A DNA stretch of 54,880 nucleotides from Leptolyngbyaceae cyanobacterium CSU_1_3 (GTDB lineage Bacteria > Cyanobacteriota > Cyanobacteriia > Leptolyngbyales > Leptolyngbyaceae). Shown here one piece after another: positions 46,860 to 54,880 of this stretch. The stretch spans positions 1 through 54,880 of the forward strand of contig JAAUOZ010000008.1 of the NCBI GenBank assembly GCA_012034655.1. The letters are read 5' to 3'. Every line of letters begins with the position of its first letter. The stretch's first letter is position 1. The notes under the pieces were generated by a model that was given only the letters and a program-made list of their open reading frames with translations, was not told the DNA's origin and ran no database searches. The position numbers and the translations under genes were made by a program.

Positions 46860-47423
46860 TTAGCAGATGGCTGGCTCGAAGAGTGTTGCTTCAATTTTAG
46901 AGAGCGCTTCTCTGAGGTCGTCGTTGACAATTTGAATGTCAAACTCATGGGCAGCACTGACTTCTTCTCTGGCGCGGTTGAGACGACGATCGATGGACTC
47001 CTCGGAGTCTTGCCCGCGTGTACGAATCCGATTTTCTAGTTCGCTCATCGAAGGGGGCAAAATGAAGACCCGCAAGGCACTAGGGAAGGTTCTCCGTACT
47101 TGCCTTGCGCCTTCAAGTTCGATTTCTAGAATGACCCATTTGCCCTCTTGAACTTTTTTCTCTACGGCTCTGCGGGGCGTACCGTAGCAGTTTCCGGCAA
47201 ATTCTGCCCATTCTAGAAGTTCACCTTGGGCTACCATGCGCTCGAATTGAAGACGAGTCACAAAGTAATAGTCTTGCCCATCGATTTCTCCTGGTCGGGG
47301 GGCGCGAGTCGTGACGGAAATGGAAACGTAGAGGTTGGAATGTCGCTGAAGGAGCGATCGTAGTAAAGTGCCTTTCCCAACACCGCTTGGCCCTGTCAAA
47401 ACAATGAGTCTTCCCTTGCCCAT
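46860..47423 (-). CDS. gmk: Guanylate kinase
   Basis: 187 residues; phosphorylates GMP to GDP. The P-loop is GRLIVLTGPSGVGKGTLL, followed by SVTTRAPRPGEIDGQDYYFV for GMP binding and LEWAEFAGNCYGTP. The open frame extends upstream to 47552, but ATG 47423 (MGKGRLIVL) matches the family start and is chosen. Just upstream is remA on the same strand, an arrangement shared by many bacteria, so the two are probably one transcript ended by the terminator at 46781-46825. Confidence 0.96.
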   Translation of the reverse strand: MGKGRLIVLTGPSGVGKGTLLRSLLQRHSNLYVSISVTTRAPRPGEIDGQDYYFVTRLQFERMVAQGELLEWAEFAGNCYGTPRRAVEKKVQEGKWVILEIELEGARQVRRTFPSALRVFILPPSMSELENRIRTRGQDSEESIDRRLNRAREEVSAAHEFDIQIVNDDLREALSKIEATLFEPAIC

Positions 47424-47563
47424 GGTCTGCCTCGAATGCGTTAGCGCTAAAGTTCCCAGTTTTGTAATTATGTGAGTATAGCGTGTAACCTTTGTGAGTT
47501 TTGAGTTCTGATCATTGAGTTCTAACTTTTTAATTTGAGCTTCCAGATTCAACGCTCAGGCTC

Positions 47564-47827
47564 CTATTCTTCGGCTGCGTCTTTAGTAAAAACAAAGCGG
47601 TTAGCGACGGTTTCGGGCTGGATGGCCGAAAGAATCACATAGCCAGAATCGGTAATGATCACGGCTCTGGTGCGTCGTCCGTAGGTAGCATCTACGAGCT
47701 TCTTCTCATCTCGCGCGTCTGTGATGATACGTTTGATGGGAGCGGATTCGGGGCTGACGATCGCCACCACTCGATTTGCAGACACAATGTTACCGAATCC
47801 AATGTTGATCAGCTTAATCTCCGTCAT
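47564..47827 (-). CDS. remA: RemA/DUF370-family regulatory protein
   Basis: 87 residues. The sequence [21 protein letters not shown] and [21 protein letters not shown] are clear hallmarks of the RemA (DUF370/UPF0296) family; in Bacillus, RemA is a DNA-binding activator of biofilm-matrix genes, assembling into rings or filaments. In cyanobacteria its role is less clear. It sits just before gmk, the usual order, with about 140 bp between the remA stop and the gmk start. Intact. Confidence 0.93.
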   Translation of the reverse strand: MTEIKLINIGFGNIVSANRVVAIVSPESAPIKRIITDARDEKKLVDATYGRRTRAVIITDSGYVILSAIQPETVANRFVFTKDAAEE

Positions 47828-48010
47828 GGGCAGTGTGCTAGAGCGGGTAATTAGGGAGGAGCTTATCCTTAATCGTAGCTACAAAAAATTGTTGGAGCCA
47901 GAAAAAACCCCTTAAAGGGGAAAGTTTCGGCCTTTTTGAGTATTTAGTTTGAGTCATTTACTTAAGTTGGGCGCTAAGATTCTGAAGTCTTCACCCTGCC
48001 GTCTTAAATT

Positions 48011-49762
48011 TTGCAACCTGTTGATTTGACTACGCTGACCGCTGCCTGTGCAGACATTCGTGCTAATTGGCTTCCTGCCCGGTTAGAACAGGTTTATCAG
48101 CGCGATCGCTTTACCCTTTCCCTCGCCCTGCGAACCCTCAAGCAGCGTGGCTGGCTGACGGTTTCCTGGCATCAGCAGGCGGCTCGGCTTTGCATGGGTA
48201 CGCCGCCGCCGCGTACCCCAGATACGTTCACCTTTAGCCAGCAACTGCGTCATCAGTTGGGCAATCTGGCTTTGGTGGCAATTGTGCCAGTTGCGCCGTG
48301 GGAGCGGGCGTTGGATCTGCAATTTGCCAAGCGTCCGGGTGATCCGGCGTTGTGGCATTTGTATGTTGAGGTTATGGGCAAATATAGTAATGCGATTTTG
48401 GCGAATCAGGATAATCTGATCGTCACGGCGGCCCATCAGGTGAGTTCTAATCAGTCGAGTGTGCGCCCGATTCAGACGGGGCAGCCCTACGAGTTGCCGC
48501 CTGCGTTGAGAGATCCAAGTCCGGCGTTGGGGGAGAGTTTAGAAAGTTGGCGATCGCGCGTTAGCCTGGTTCCGGGGGCGATTCGGCGCAATTTGCTCAA
48601 GAGCTATCGGGGGCTGAGTTCTTCGCTGTTGCTGTCGATGTTGCAAAGGGCAGGCATTGATCCCGATCGATCGACTGAGACGTTGATGGATGCTGACTGG
48701 GAACGGCTATTTGGCGGTTGGCAAACCTGGTTGCAGGGGTTGGAGAGGGAGGAATTTCGACCGGGGTGGACGATGAGCGGATATACCGTGATGGGTTGGG
48801 GGATGACTCAGTCTGTGGATTCGGTGCAACAATTGCTCGATCGCTACTATACAGATCAGCTAAATCATCAGGTTTTTGGCCAACTTCGCCATCAAATCAC
48901 TCAGAAACTCAGCCATTTGTTGGGCAAGGTGCGAGTTAAGGCGGAGTCTTTTCGGAGTCGATTAGATCAGTCCGATCGGGCGGATCAATCCAAACAGGAA
49001 GCTGATTTGTTGATGGCTCATCTGCATTTGTGGAAGCCTGGAATGAGGACGATCGAACTACTTGATTTTGAGACAGAGCATCCGATTCAGATTGCTTTAG
49101 ATCCTGAGAAAAATGCGGTTCTTAATGCTCAGGCGCTTTACAAACGCCATCAAAAACTAAAGCGAACTCGTGCTGCGATCGATCCTCTGCTGGCGGCTGT
49201 TCGGGAAGAGATTGAGTATTTGGAGCAGGTCGAAGTTGCGCTGACTCAGTTTAGTGATTATCAAACACCAGAAGACTTGGAAGCTTTAGAAGAAATTCGC
49301 GAGGAATTGGTTCAGCAGGGCTACTTAGAAGCGACAGACTATCAAAGGGAGCCTAGCAAAGACGAATCTGCGAGTCGCCCTTATCGCTATCAGACCCCTA
49401 GCGGTTTTGAGTTGCTGGTGGGACGCAACAATCGACAAAATGACCAACTGACGAGATCTGCCACTGATTACGATCTCTGGTTTCATACTCAGGAGATTCC
49501 TGGCAGTCACGTTCTGTTGCGGCTGCAACCGGGAGCCGCCCCCGAAGAATCTGATTTACAATTTGCGGCTGACGTGTCGGCTTACTACAGTCGAGCGAGA
49601 CAAAGTGAGCAAGTGCCGGTGATCTACACCGAACCCAAATATGTTTATAAACCCAAGGGTGCGAAGCCTGGAACTGTTATCTACAAGCAGGAACGAGTGA
49701 TTTGGGGCCAGCCTCAACGAGCCGATCGTCAGTTGATTTCGGGCCTCAAACTAACAGAATGA
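48011..49762 (+). CDS. rqcH: RqcH / NFACT-family ribosome quality control protein
   Basis: 583 residues. The NFACT-N domain starts QPVDLTTLTAACADIRANW, a DNA-glycosylase-like fold; a helical middle and a coiled coil (about 370-440, HQKLKRTRAAIDPLL and EDLEALEEIREELVQ) follow; the C-terminal NFACT-R domain has DYDLWFHTQEIPGSHVLLR and YTEPKYVYKPKGAKPG. In bacteria such proteins bind split 50S subunits carrying stalled chains and add alanine tails that mark them for degradation. The start is TTG 48011, since no ATG or GTG is closer to the conserved N-terminus. Followed by a candidate small RNA and terminator. Confidence 0.93.
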   Translation: MQPVDLTTLTAACADIRANWLPARLEQVYQRDRFTLSLALRTLKQRGWLTVSWHQQAARLCMGTPPPRTPDTFTFSQQLRHQLGNLALVAIVPVAPWERALDLQFAKRPGDPALWHLYVEVMGKYSNAILANQDNLIVTAAHQVSSNQSSVRPIQTGQPYELPPALRDPSPALGESLESWRSRVSLVPGAIRRNLLKSYRGLSSSLLLSMLQRAGIDPDRSTETLMDADWERLFGGWQTWLQGLEREEFRPGWTMSGYTVMGWGMTQSVDSVQQLLDRYYTDQLNHQVFGQLRHQITQKLSHLLGKVRVKAESFRSRLDQSDRADQSKQEADLLMAHLHLWKPGMRTIELLDFETEHPIQIALDPEKNAVLNAQALYKRHQKLKRTRAAIDPLLAAVREEIEYLEQVEVALTQFSDYQTPEDLEALEEIREELVQQGYLEATDYQREPSKDESASRPYRYQTPSGFELLVGRNNRQNDQLTRSATDYDLWFHTQEIPGSHVLLRLQPGAAPEESDLQFAADVSAYYSRARQSEQVPVIYTEPKYVYKPKGAKPGTVIYKQERVIWGQPQRADRQLISGLKLTE

Positions 49763-49860
49763 TTAGCTAAACTTTCATATTCTATTCTTTATTATTAGAA
49801 AGATATATGTCACAAAACTATGAATTTTCATGACAAAAAGTTTGTGTATGTTGTTACAAT

Positions 49861-50016
49861 ATTGGGCAAATAGGGCTTAATGACTCTAGAAAGAACCCGC
49901 CACAAGTATGGGAACGCGTGGATGGGTTTCTCCAATGTGAAACGACAGCCGAACGACAACAAAACAACAATTAGGTTGACTTTTGCCAGCTTCTTAGAGA
50001 GGCTGGCAATTTTTTA
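49861..50016 (+). ncRNA. Candidate small RNA ending in a strong terminator
   Basis: A non-coding stretch downstream of rqcH with a TACAAT -10-like box at 49855-49860 (a weak ATGACA -35 lies 19 bp upstream), a possible stem (AAGAACCC with GGGTTTCT near 49890/49926), and a perfect terminator at 49983-50009. No open frame fits. It could instead be only the rqcH 3' UTR, which would need about 220 bases of read-through before the terminator. No known cyanobacterial RNA family (Yfr1, 6S, tmRNA, SRP, RNase P) was recognised. Confidence 0.4.
49983..50016 (+). terminator. Intrinsic terminator, TTGCCAGC stem with T6 run
   Basis: TTGCCAGC (49983-49990) and GCTGGCAA (50002-50009) pair perfectly around an 11-base loop and are followed at once by a run of six T. 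This is one of the clearest terminators of the window and ends either rqcH or the candidate small RNA. Confidence 0.88.
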
Positions 50017-50250
50017 TCAATAACTTTGTACGCCTGTTGTGCTTCACAAAACATTTTGGGAGGGTTGGTTTCGCTACGCTGCCTGGGCGAGGTTGGCTTT
50101 GGTAGGGGCGTGAGAAGGCTAGAAAATCATGGGTTGGTGGGATTTCTGTGGGTGACTGTTAGGGGCTGCGACTTTCAAAGAGAGGACGGTTTCGCGCTAT
50201 GATCCGAAGCCATTGATGATGTTTTGTAAATTTTGGCGAACCCTGATTTA

Positions 50251-51357
50251 GTGAAACTTAAGTATGCCCTTGTTCATGAATGGTTAACGCCGAAAGCAAC
50301 TGGCGGTTCAGAATTGGTTGTGCAGGAAATTCTTCAATATATTGATGCCGATTTGTATGCGCTGATTGATTTTGAGTCGGTGAACCCTGAAAGCTATTTG
50401 TATCAGCGCAAAATTGGGACGACGTTTCTGCAATATTTCCCTTTTGCTCGCGATGGGGTGCAGAAATATTTGCCTTTTTTGCCGTTGGCGATCGAGCAGC
50501 TTGATCTGCGGGCTTATGATGTGATTCTTTCTTCGTCTCATGCGGTTGCTAAGGGGGTGCTCACGACTCCTAATCAAATGCATGTTTGCTACTGTCATGC
50601 ACCGATGCGATATGCCTGGGATATGACGTTTGACTATCTTCGTAGTAGCAAAATGGGGCGCGGTTTGCCAGGAGTTTTTACTCGCTATTTGCTGCATCGA
50701 CTCAGACAATGGGATGTTTTGAGTGCAAATCGAGTCGATTATTTTGTGGCAAATTCTCAGACGACTGCGAGGCGAATTTGGCGATATTATCGCCGTCCGG
50801 CTGAGGTGATTTATCCGCCTGTGGCGATCGATCGCTTCCCATTTGTGGCTCAAAAACAAGATTTTTATGTTACGGTTTCTCGTCTGGTTAGCTATAAAAA
50901 GATCTCTTTAATTGTTCAGGCTTTTAATCAGTTGGGTCGGCCGCTGGTGGTGATTGGCAGTGGCGCAGAACTGAAACAAATTCAGCAAATTGCTGGCCCT
51001 AATGTGCAGGTTTTAGGCTGGCAACCAGATGAAGTTGTGAACCATTATCTTTCTCAGGCTAAGGCGTTTGTTTATGCAGCCTACGAAGATTTTGGGATTG
51101 CTCCGGTGGAAGCTCAGGCCTGTGGAACGCCTGTGATTGCTTTTGGTGCGGGTGGCACGCTGGAAACGGTGCGTGATCTGCGTCAGCACCCCAACCAGGG
51201 GACTGGGATTTTGTTTTCTGAGCAGACTCAAGAAGCTCTGATAGCGGCGATCGAAACTTTTGAGGTGTATCAGAAAATACTGGAGCCGGAAATTGTTCGA
51301 TCCCACGCGCTGACCTTTAATCGCGATCGCTTCAAGCAGCAATATTTGGCATTTTGA
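50251..51357 (+). CDS. Family 4 glycosyltransferase
   Basis: About 368 residues with a GT-B fold. The N-terminal half begins KYALVHEWLTPKATGGSELV, where the GGSE loop is typical for the family, and has VCYCHAPMRYAWDMTFDY. The C-terminal half has YFVTVSRLVSYK-like and LGWQPDEVVNHYL segments, then AKAFVYAAYEDFGIAPVEAQACGTPV, the E-x7-E donor-binding motif. GTG 50251 is preferred to TTG 50233 because it sits directly before the first strand. It opens a block of polysaccharide genes on the plus strand; mannose or fucose donors are likely, given gmd/fcl downstream, but that is inference. Confidence 0.9.
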   Translation: MKLKYALVHEWLTPKATGGSELVVQEILQYIDADLYALIDFESVNPESYLYQRKIGTTFLQYFPFARDGVQKYLPFLPLAIEQLDLRAYDVILSSSHAVAKGVLTTPNQMHVCYCHAPMRYAWDMTFDYLRSSKMGRGLPGVFTRYLLHRLRQWDVLSANRVDYFVANSQTTARRIWRYYRRPAEVIYPPVAIDRFPFVAQKQDFYVTVSRLVSYKKISLIVQAFNQLGRPLVVIGSGAELKQIQQIAGPNVQVLGWQPDEVVNHYLSQAKAFVYAAYEDFGIAPVEAQACGTPVIAFGAGGTLETVRDLRQHPNQGTGILFSEQTQEALIAAIETFEVYQKILEPEIVRSHALTFNRDRFKQQYLAF

Positions 51358-51516
51358 ACCAGGCTTACCAGAAATTTCGCTACAAAACATCTAGCCATCC
51401 TGATTAATTGGCCCAAATTAGTCAAAATTACCCATTTACTTGGGAGCAAATTCACTCAGAAGGAGTCGATGGCTTTATGATCAGGACTGTGTGGAGTGGA
51501 ATTGTGAAGGAGTAAG

Positions 51517-52221
51517 ATGACTGCCGAAAGCCAACTCATCTCTGGTAGGTTGATTCGGTCATTCATAAAGCGCGGGATAAGACCGATTATCCTCAAGACC
51601 CTGCATGGGAAACGCGCTAAACGAATGTTCGATATTGTGTTCTCGCTTGCAGTTTTAGTTTTGTTTGCGCCGCTTTATTTGTTGCTCACGGTTTTGATTG
51701 CCCTTAGTTCAGAAGGGCCAGTTTTCTATGTGCAAGAGCGGGTCGGCAGAAACTACAAGCGCTTTGGTTGCATTAAATTTAGAACCATGATCGCCAATGC
51801 TGACGAAGCTCTGGTTGAGATTATGGAAACTTCGCCTCAGTTGCGTCAAGAATTTGAGGACAACTTCAAGCTTAAGTATGACCCGCGAATTACCTGGATT
51901 GGTCACATTTTGAGAGTCACCAGTTTAGATGAGTTCCCTCAGTTTTGGAATGTTTTGGTCGGAGATATGAGCGTGGTGGGCCCGCGGCCGCTCGTTGTCG
52001 AAGAACTGCCCAAATATGGACGGCACATCGATCGCATTCTCACGACGCGCCCTGGAATCACTGGATTGTGGCAAGTCTCAGGACGCAATGATATTCCCTA
52101 CCCTCAACGGGTGAGAATGGATCTCTACTATGTCAATTCCCATAGCTTCTGGATGGATATCCGGTTGATTGTGCGAACGATCGGAGTGGTGCTTTTTCCT
52201 AAAAATAATGGAGCCTACTAG
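51517..52221 (+). CDS. Undecaprenyl-phosphate sugar-1-phosphate transferase
   Basis: 234 residues; a short polyprenyl-phosphate sugar phosphotransferase that starts polysaccharide repeat units on the membrane lipid carrier. The single membrane helix is KRMFDIVFSLAVLVLFAPL, followed by VGRNYKRFGCIKFRTM, then VTSLDEFPQFWNVLVGDMS and VGPRPLVVEE, the catalytic and binding signatures of the bacterial sugar transferase family. A good AAGGAG ribosome site precedes ATG 51517. It should initiate the glycan that the GT4 and other transferases extend. Confidence 0.94.
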   Translation: MTAESQLISGRLIRSFIKRGIRPIILKTLHGKRAKRMFDIVFSLAVLVLFAPLYLLLTVLIALSSEGPVFYVQERVGRNYKRFGCIKFRTMIANADEALVEIMETSPQLRQEFEDNFKLKYDPRITWIGHILRVTSLDEFPQFWNVLVGDMSVVGPRPLVVEELPKYGRHIDRILTTRPGITGLWQVSGRNDIPYPQRVRMDLYYVNSHSFWMDIRLIVRTIGVVLFPKNNGAY

Positions 52222-52257
52222 CGCTTTGGTTAGTCGATAGGTAATCTACTTGCGTTG

Positions 52258-52304
52258 TGACTGGGAGATTGCTGACTGGGAGATTGCTGATCAGCAACCT
52301 CCCA
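52258..52304. repeat. 15-bp duplication and near-perfect palindrome
   Basis: TGACTGGGAGATTGC occurs twice (52258-52287). The second copy starts a near-perfect palindrome, TGGGAGATTGCTGA (52277-52290) with TCAGCAACCTCCCA (52291-52304). It lies 36 bp after the sugar transferase stop and may end that transcript, although no T-run follows. The rest of the approximately 547-bp gap to gmd holds no gene and should contain the gmd promoter. Confidence 0.7.
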
Positions 52305-52768
52305 TAGTTGCCTATGGCTCGAATTTGTTGACAAAACTTTACGTGGGCTTTTAGAGAGGCGGTTTTTTGTGTGGGTGGCATCAAGTCTTATGGCCCATCC
52401 GGACTAAACCCACCCTGCATGTATTTACTAGCAACGTGACTTAATTGATTCTGTGTTTCTACTGAGAGGGTTTCTGTTCTCTCGATAGTTCTTTCACTCA
52501 ATCATGACCGTAATGCTGAAATTGAATAATTCAGCTACGTGAGGTAATGTGATGAATGCTTCAAGAAATCTTTTTACAGATTCATCAAGAATTTATTGCA
52601 GATTCAGATCCATCACGCTAGCGTGGATGTTATTTGTGTGTCTATCTGAGGAATAACTAAGGGTAGAAGCTTCAAGATAGATCGACGTTACAGTAAGCGG
52701 AAGCAGGTTTGCGATCGCAAACTTGCACTCCTTTCTAACTAATAAATTGCAGACGAGGAAAATTAAGA

Positions 52769-53842
52769 ATGACGCAGCGTAAGCGAGCACTTTTAACAGG
52801 GATTACAGGTCAAGACGGTTCCTACTTAAGTGAACTGCTTCTCGAAAAAGGTTACGAAGTTCACGGAATCATTCGTCGGACTTCTACGTTCAATACCGAT
52901 CGTATCGACCACATTTATGAAGATCCCCACGTCGAAAATGCCCGACTGTTTCTTCACTATGGTGATCTCGCGGATGGCACAACCCTACGCCGCATTCTAG
53001 AAGAAGTTCAACCCGTCGAAATCTACAACTTGGGCGCTCAATCTCACGTCCGTGTCAGTTTTGATTCTCCAGAATACACGGCTGACGTGGTAGGCATGGG
53101 CGTGCTACGAATTTTAGAAGCTATTCGCGACTATCAGCATCGGACGGGGATTGAGGTGCGCTTCTATCAGGCTGGATCTTCTGAGATGTATGGCAAAGTG
53201 CAAGCCGTTCCTCAAAGTGAAGAAACGCCGTTTTATCCGCGCAGCCCCTACGCTTGTGCCAAGGTTTATGGTCACTGGCAAACCGTGAACTACCGCGAGT
53301 CTTACGATATGTTTGCCTGCAACGGAATTTTGTTTAACCATGAGTCTCCTCGGCGCGGTGAAACGTTTGTCACGCGCAAAATTACTCGTGCGGTAGCTCG
53401 TATTGTAGCTGGCAAGCAGAAGAAGCTATTTATGGGCAACCTGGATGCCAAGCGAGATTGGGGCTACGCCAAGGATTATGTTCGTGCTATGTGGTTGATG
53501 CTGCAACAGGAACGGGCAGACGACTATGTGGTGGCAACGGGCGAAACCCACTCGGTGAAAGAGTTTTTGGATCTAGCTTTTGGGTACGCCAATCTTGAAT
53601 GGGAAAAGTACGTCGAATTTGATGAGCGCTATCTGCGCCCGACCGAAGTAGATTTGCTGATTGGTGATCCTGCCAAAGTTAAGCAAAAGCTCGGTTGGGA
53701 ACCTTCTGTCACGTTTGAAGAACTGGTTCACTTGATGGTTGAAGCCGATCTGAGTGCCTTAGGACTTGGCTCTCCCGACAGCAAATTTACCCAAGACCAC
53801 GCCACTATTCGGCAGAACCTTGTCAGTAGCGGATCGTTTTAG
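52769..53842 (+). CDS. gmd: GDP-mannose 4,6-dehydratase
   Basis: 357 residues; converts GDP-D-mannose to GDP-4-keto-6-deoxymannose. Rossmann motif [19 protein letters not shown] at the start, the characteristic [26 protein letters not shown] and the YxxxK active site in [12 protein letters not shown], then [22 protein letters not shown] ribosome site stands before ATG 52769. The next gene, 42 bp downstream, encodes the following enzyme of the pathway, so the two form a GDP-L-fucose operon. Confidence 0.97.
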   Translation: MTQRKRALLTGITGQDGSYLSELLLEKGYEVHGIIRRTSTFNTDRIDHIYEDPHVENARLFLHYGDLADGTTLRRILEEVQPVEIYNLGAQSHVRVSFDSPEYTADVVGMGVLRILEAIRDYQHRTGIEVRFYQAGSSEMYGKVQAVPQSEETPFYPRSPYACAKVYGHWQTVNYRESYDMFACNGILFNHESPRRGETFVTRKITRAVARIVAGKQKKLFMGNLDAKRDWGYAKDYVRAMWLMLQQERADDYVVATGETHSVKEFLDLAFGYANLEWEKYVEFDERYLRPTEVDLLIGDPAKVKQKLGWEPSVTFEELVHLMVEADLSALGLGSPDSKFTQDHATIRQNLVSSGSF

Positions 53843-54836
<994 letters not shown>

Positions 54837-54880
54837 TATTTCGCGATCGCTTTCGCTCGTAGGGACACCCTCAATTTAAG

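Noticed and set aside
49846..49857. GTA...TAC considered as an NtcA site
   Set aside because: The spacing is six bases, not the eight needed for an NtcA box.

Overview
The window looks like chromosomal DNA of a filamentous, Leptolyngbya/Oscillatoria-like cyanobacterium. The evidence is the frequent HIP1 octamer GCGATCGC (for example 4391-4398 and 54843-54850), the cyanobacterial/plastid genes ycf34 and a ferrochelatase with a chlorophyll-binding-like tail, the gmk-remA pair, and several cyanobacteria-typical hypothetical proteins. No rRNA, tRNA, CRISPR array, insertion sequence or prophage was recognised. The species cannot be fixed from the sequence alone.

Layout. 0-8.5 kb: a DUF4327-like small protein, a minus-strand Gld-type ABC operon (ATPase, permease, GldG-like), a GNAT acetyltransferase, miaE, an EamA-type permease, a phosphodiester glycosidase-like exported protein and a DUF4126 membrane protein. 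8.5-19 kb: glutamate dehydrogenase, ferrochelatase, a lone tyrosine recombinase, a methyltransferase, a SafE-like/ferric-reductase-like membrane unit with a secreted neighbour, argJ and gatB. 19-27 kb: a zinc-ribbon PP2C phosphatase, a PAS-GGDEF-EAL protein, argG, a GT2 glycosyltransferase and a renalase-like FAD enzyme. 27-35 kb: a YaaW-like protein, an O-antigen ligase-like protein, rpsB-tsf, an EamA transporter, a small basic protein, a CCA-adding enzyme and ycf34. 35-40 kb: an AT-rich accessory locus with an HlyD adaptor, a double-glycine peptide precursor and a C39-peptidase ABC exporter. 40-50 kb: TPR, site-2-protease, PIN-domain and secreted proteins, a WecB-type glycosyltransferase, gmk-remA and rqcH. 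50-55 kb: a polysaccharide block with a GT4 glycosyltransferase, an initiating sugar transferase, and gmd and fcl for GDP-L-fucose.

The gene set is mainly housekeeping (translation, arginine and heme synthesis, quality control, envelope polysaccharide). The most accessory-looking part is the peptide export locus at 35.3-39.8 kb: a leader peptide ending in Gly-Gly, the peptidase-transporter that should cut it and the adaptor for export, with no obvious modifying enzyme.

A strong technical signal runs through the window. Thirteen otherwise intact genes are broken by fifteen single-base frameshifts, at least nine of them in or beside short homopolymer runs, and they include gatB and the CCA-adding enzyme, which a living cell should need. 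I read these as sequence or assembly errors and list each affected gene as one reconstructed CDS, giving the position of the break. Intergenic spaces carry many short tandem arrays and palindromic repeats typical of cyanobacteria.
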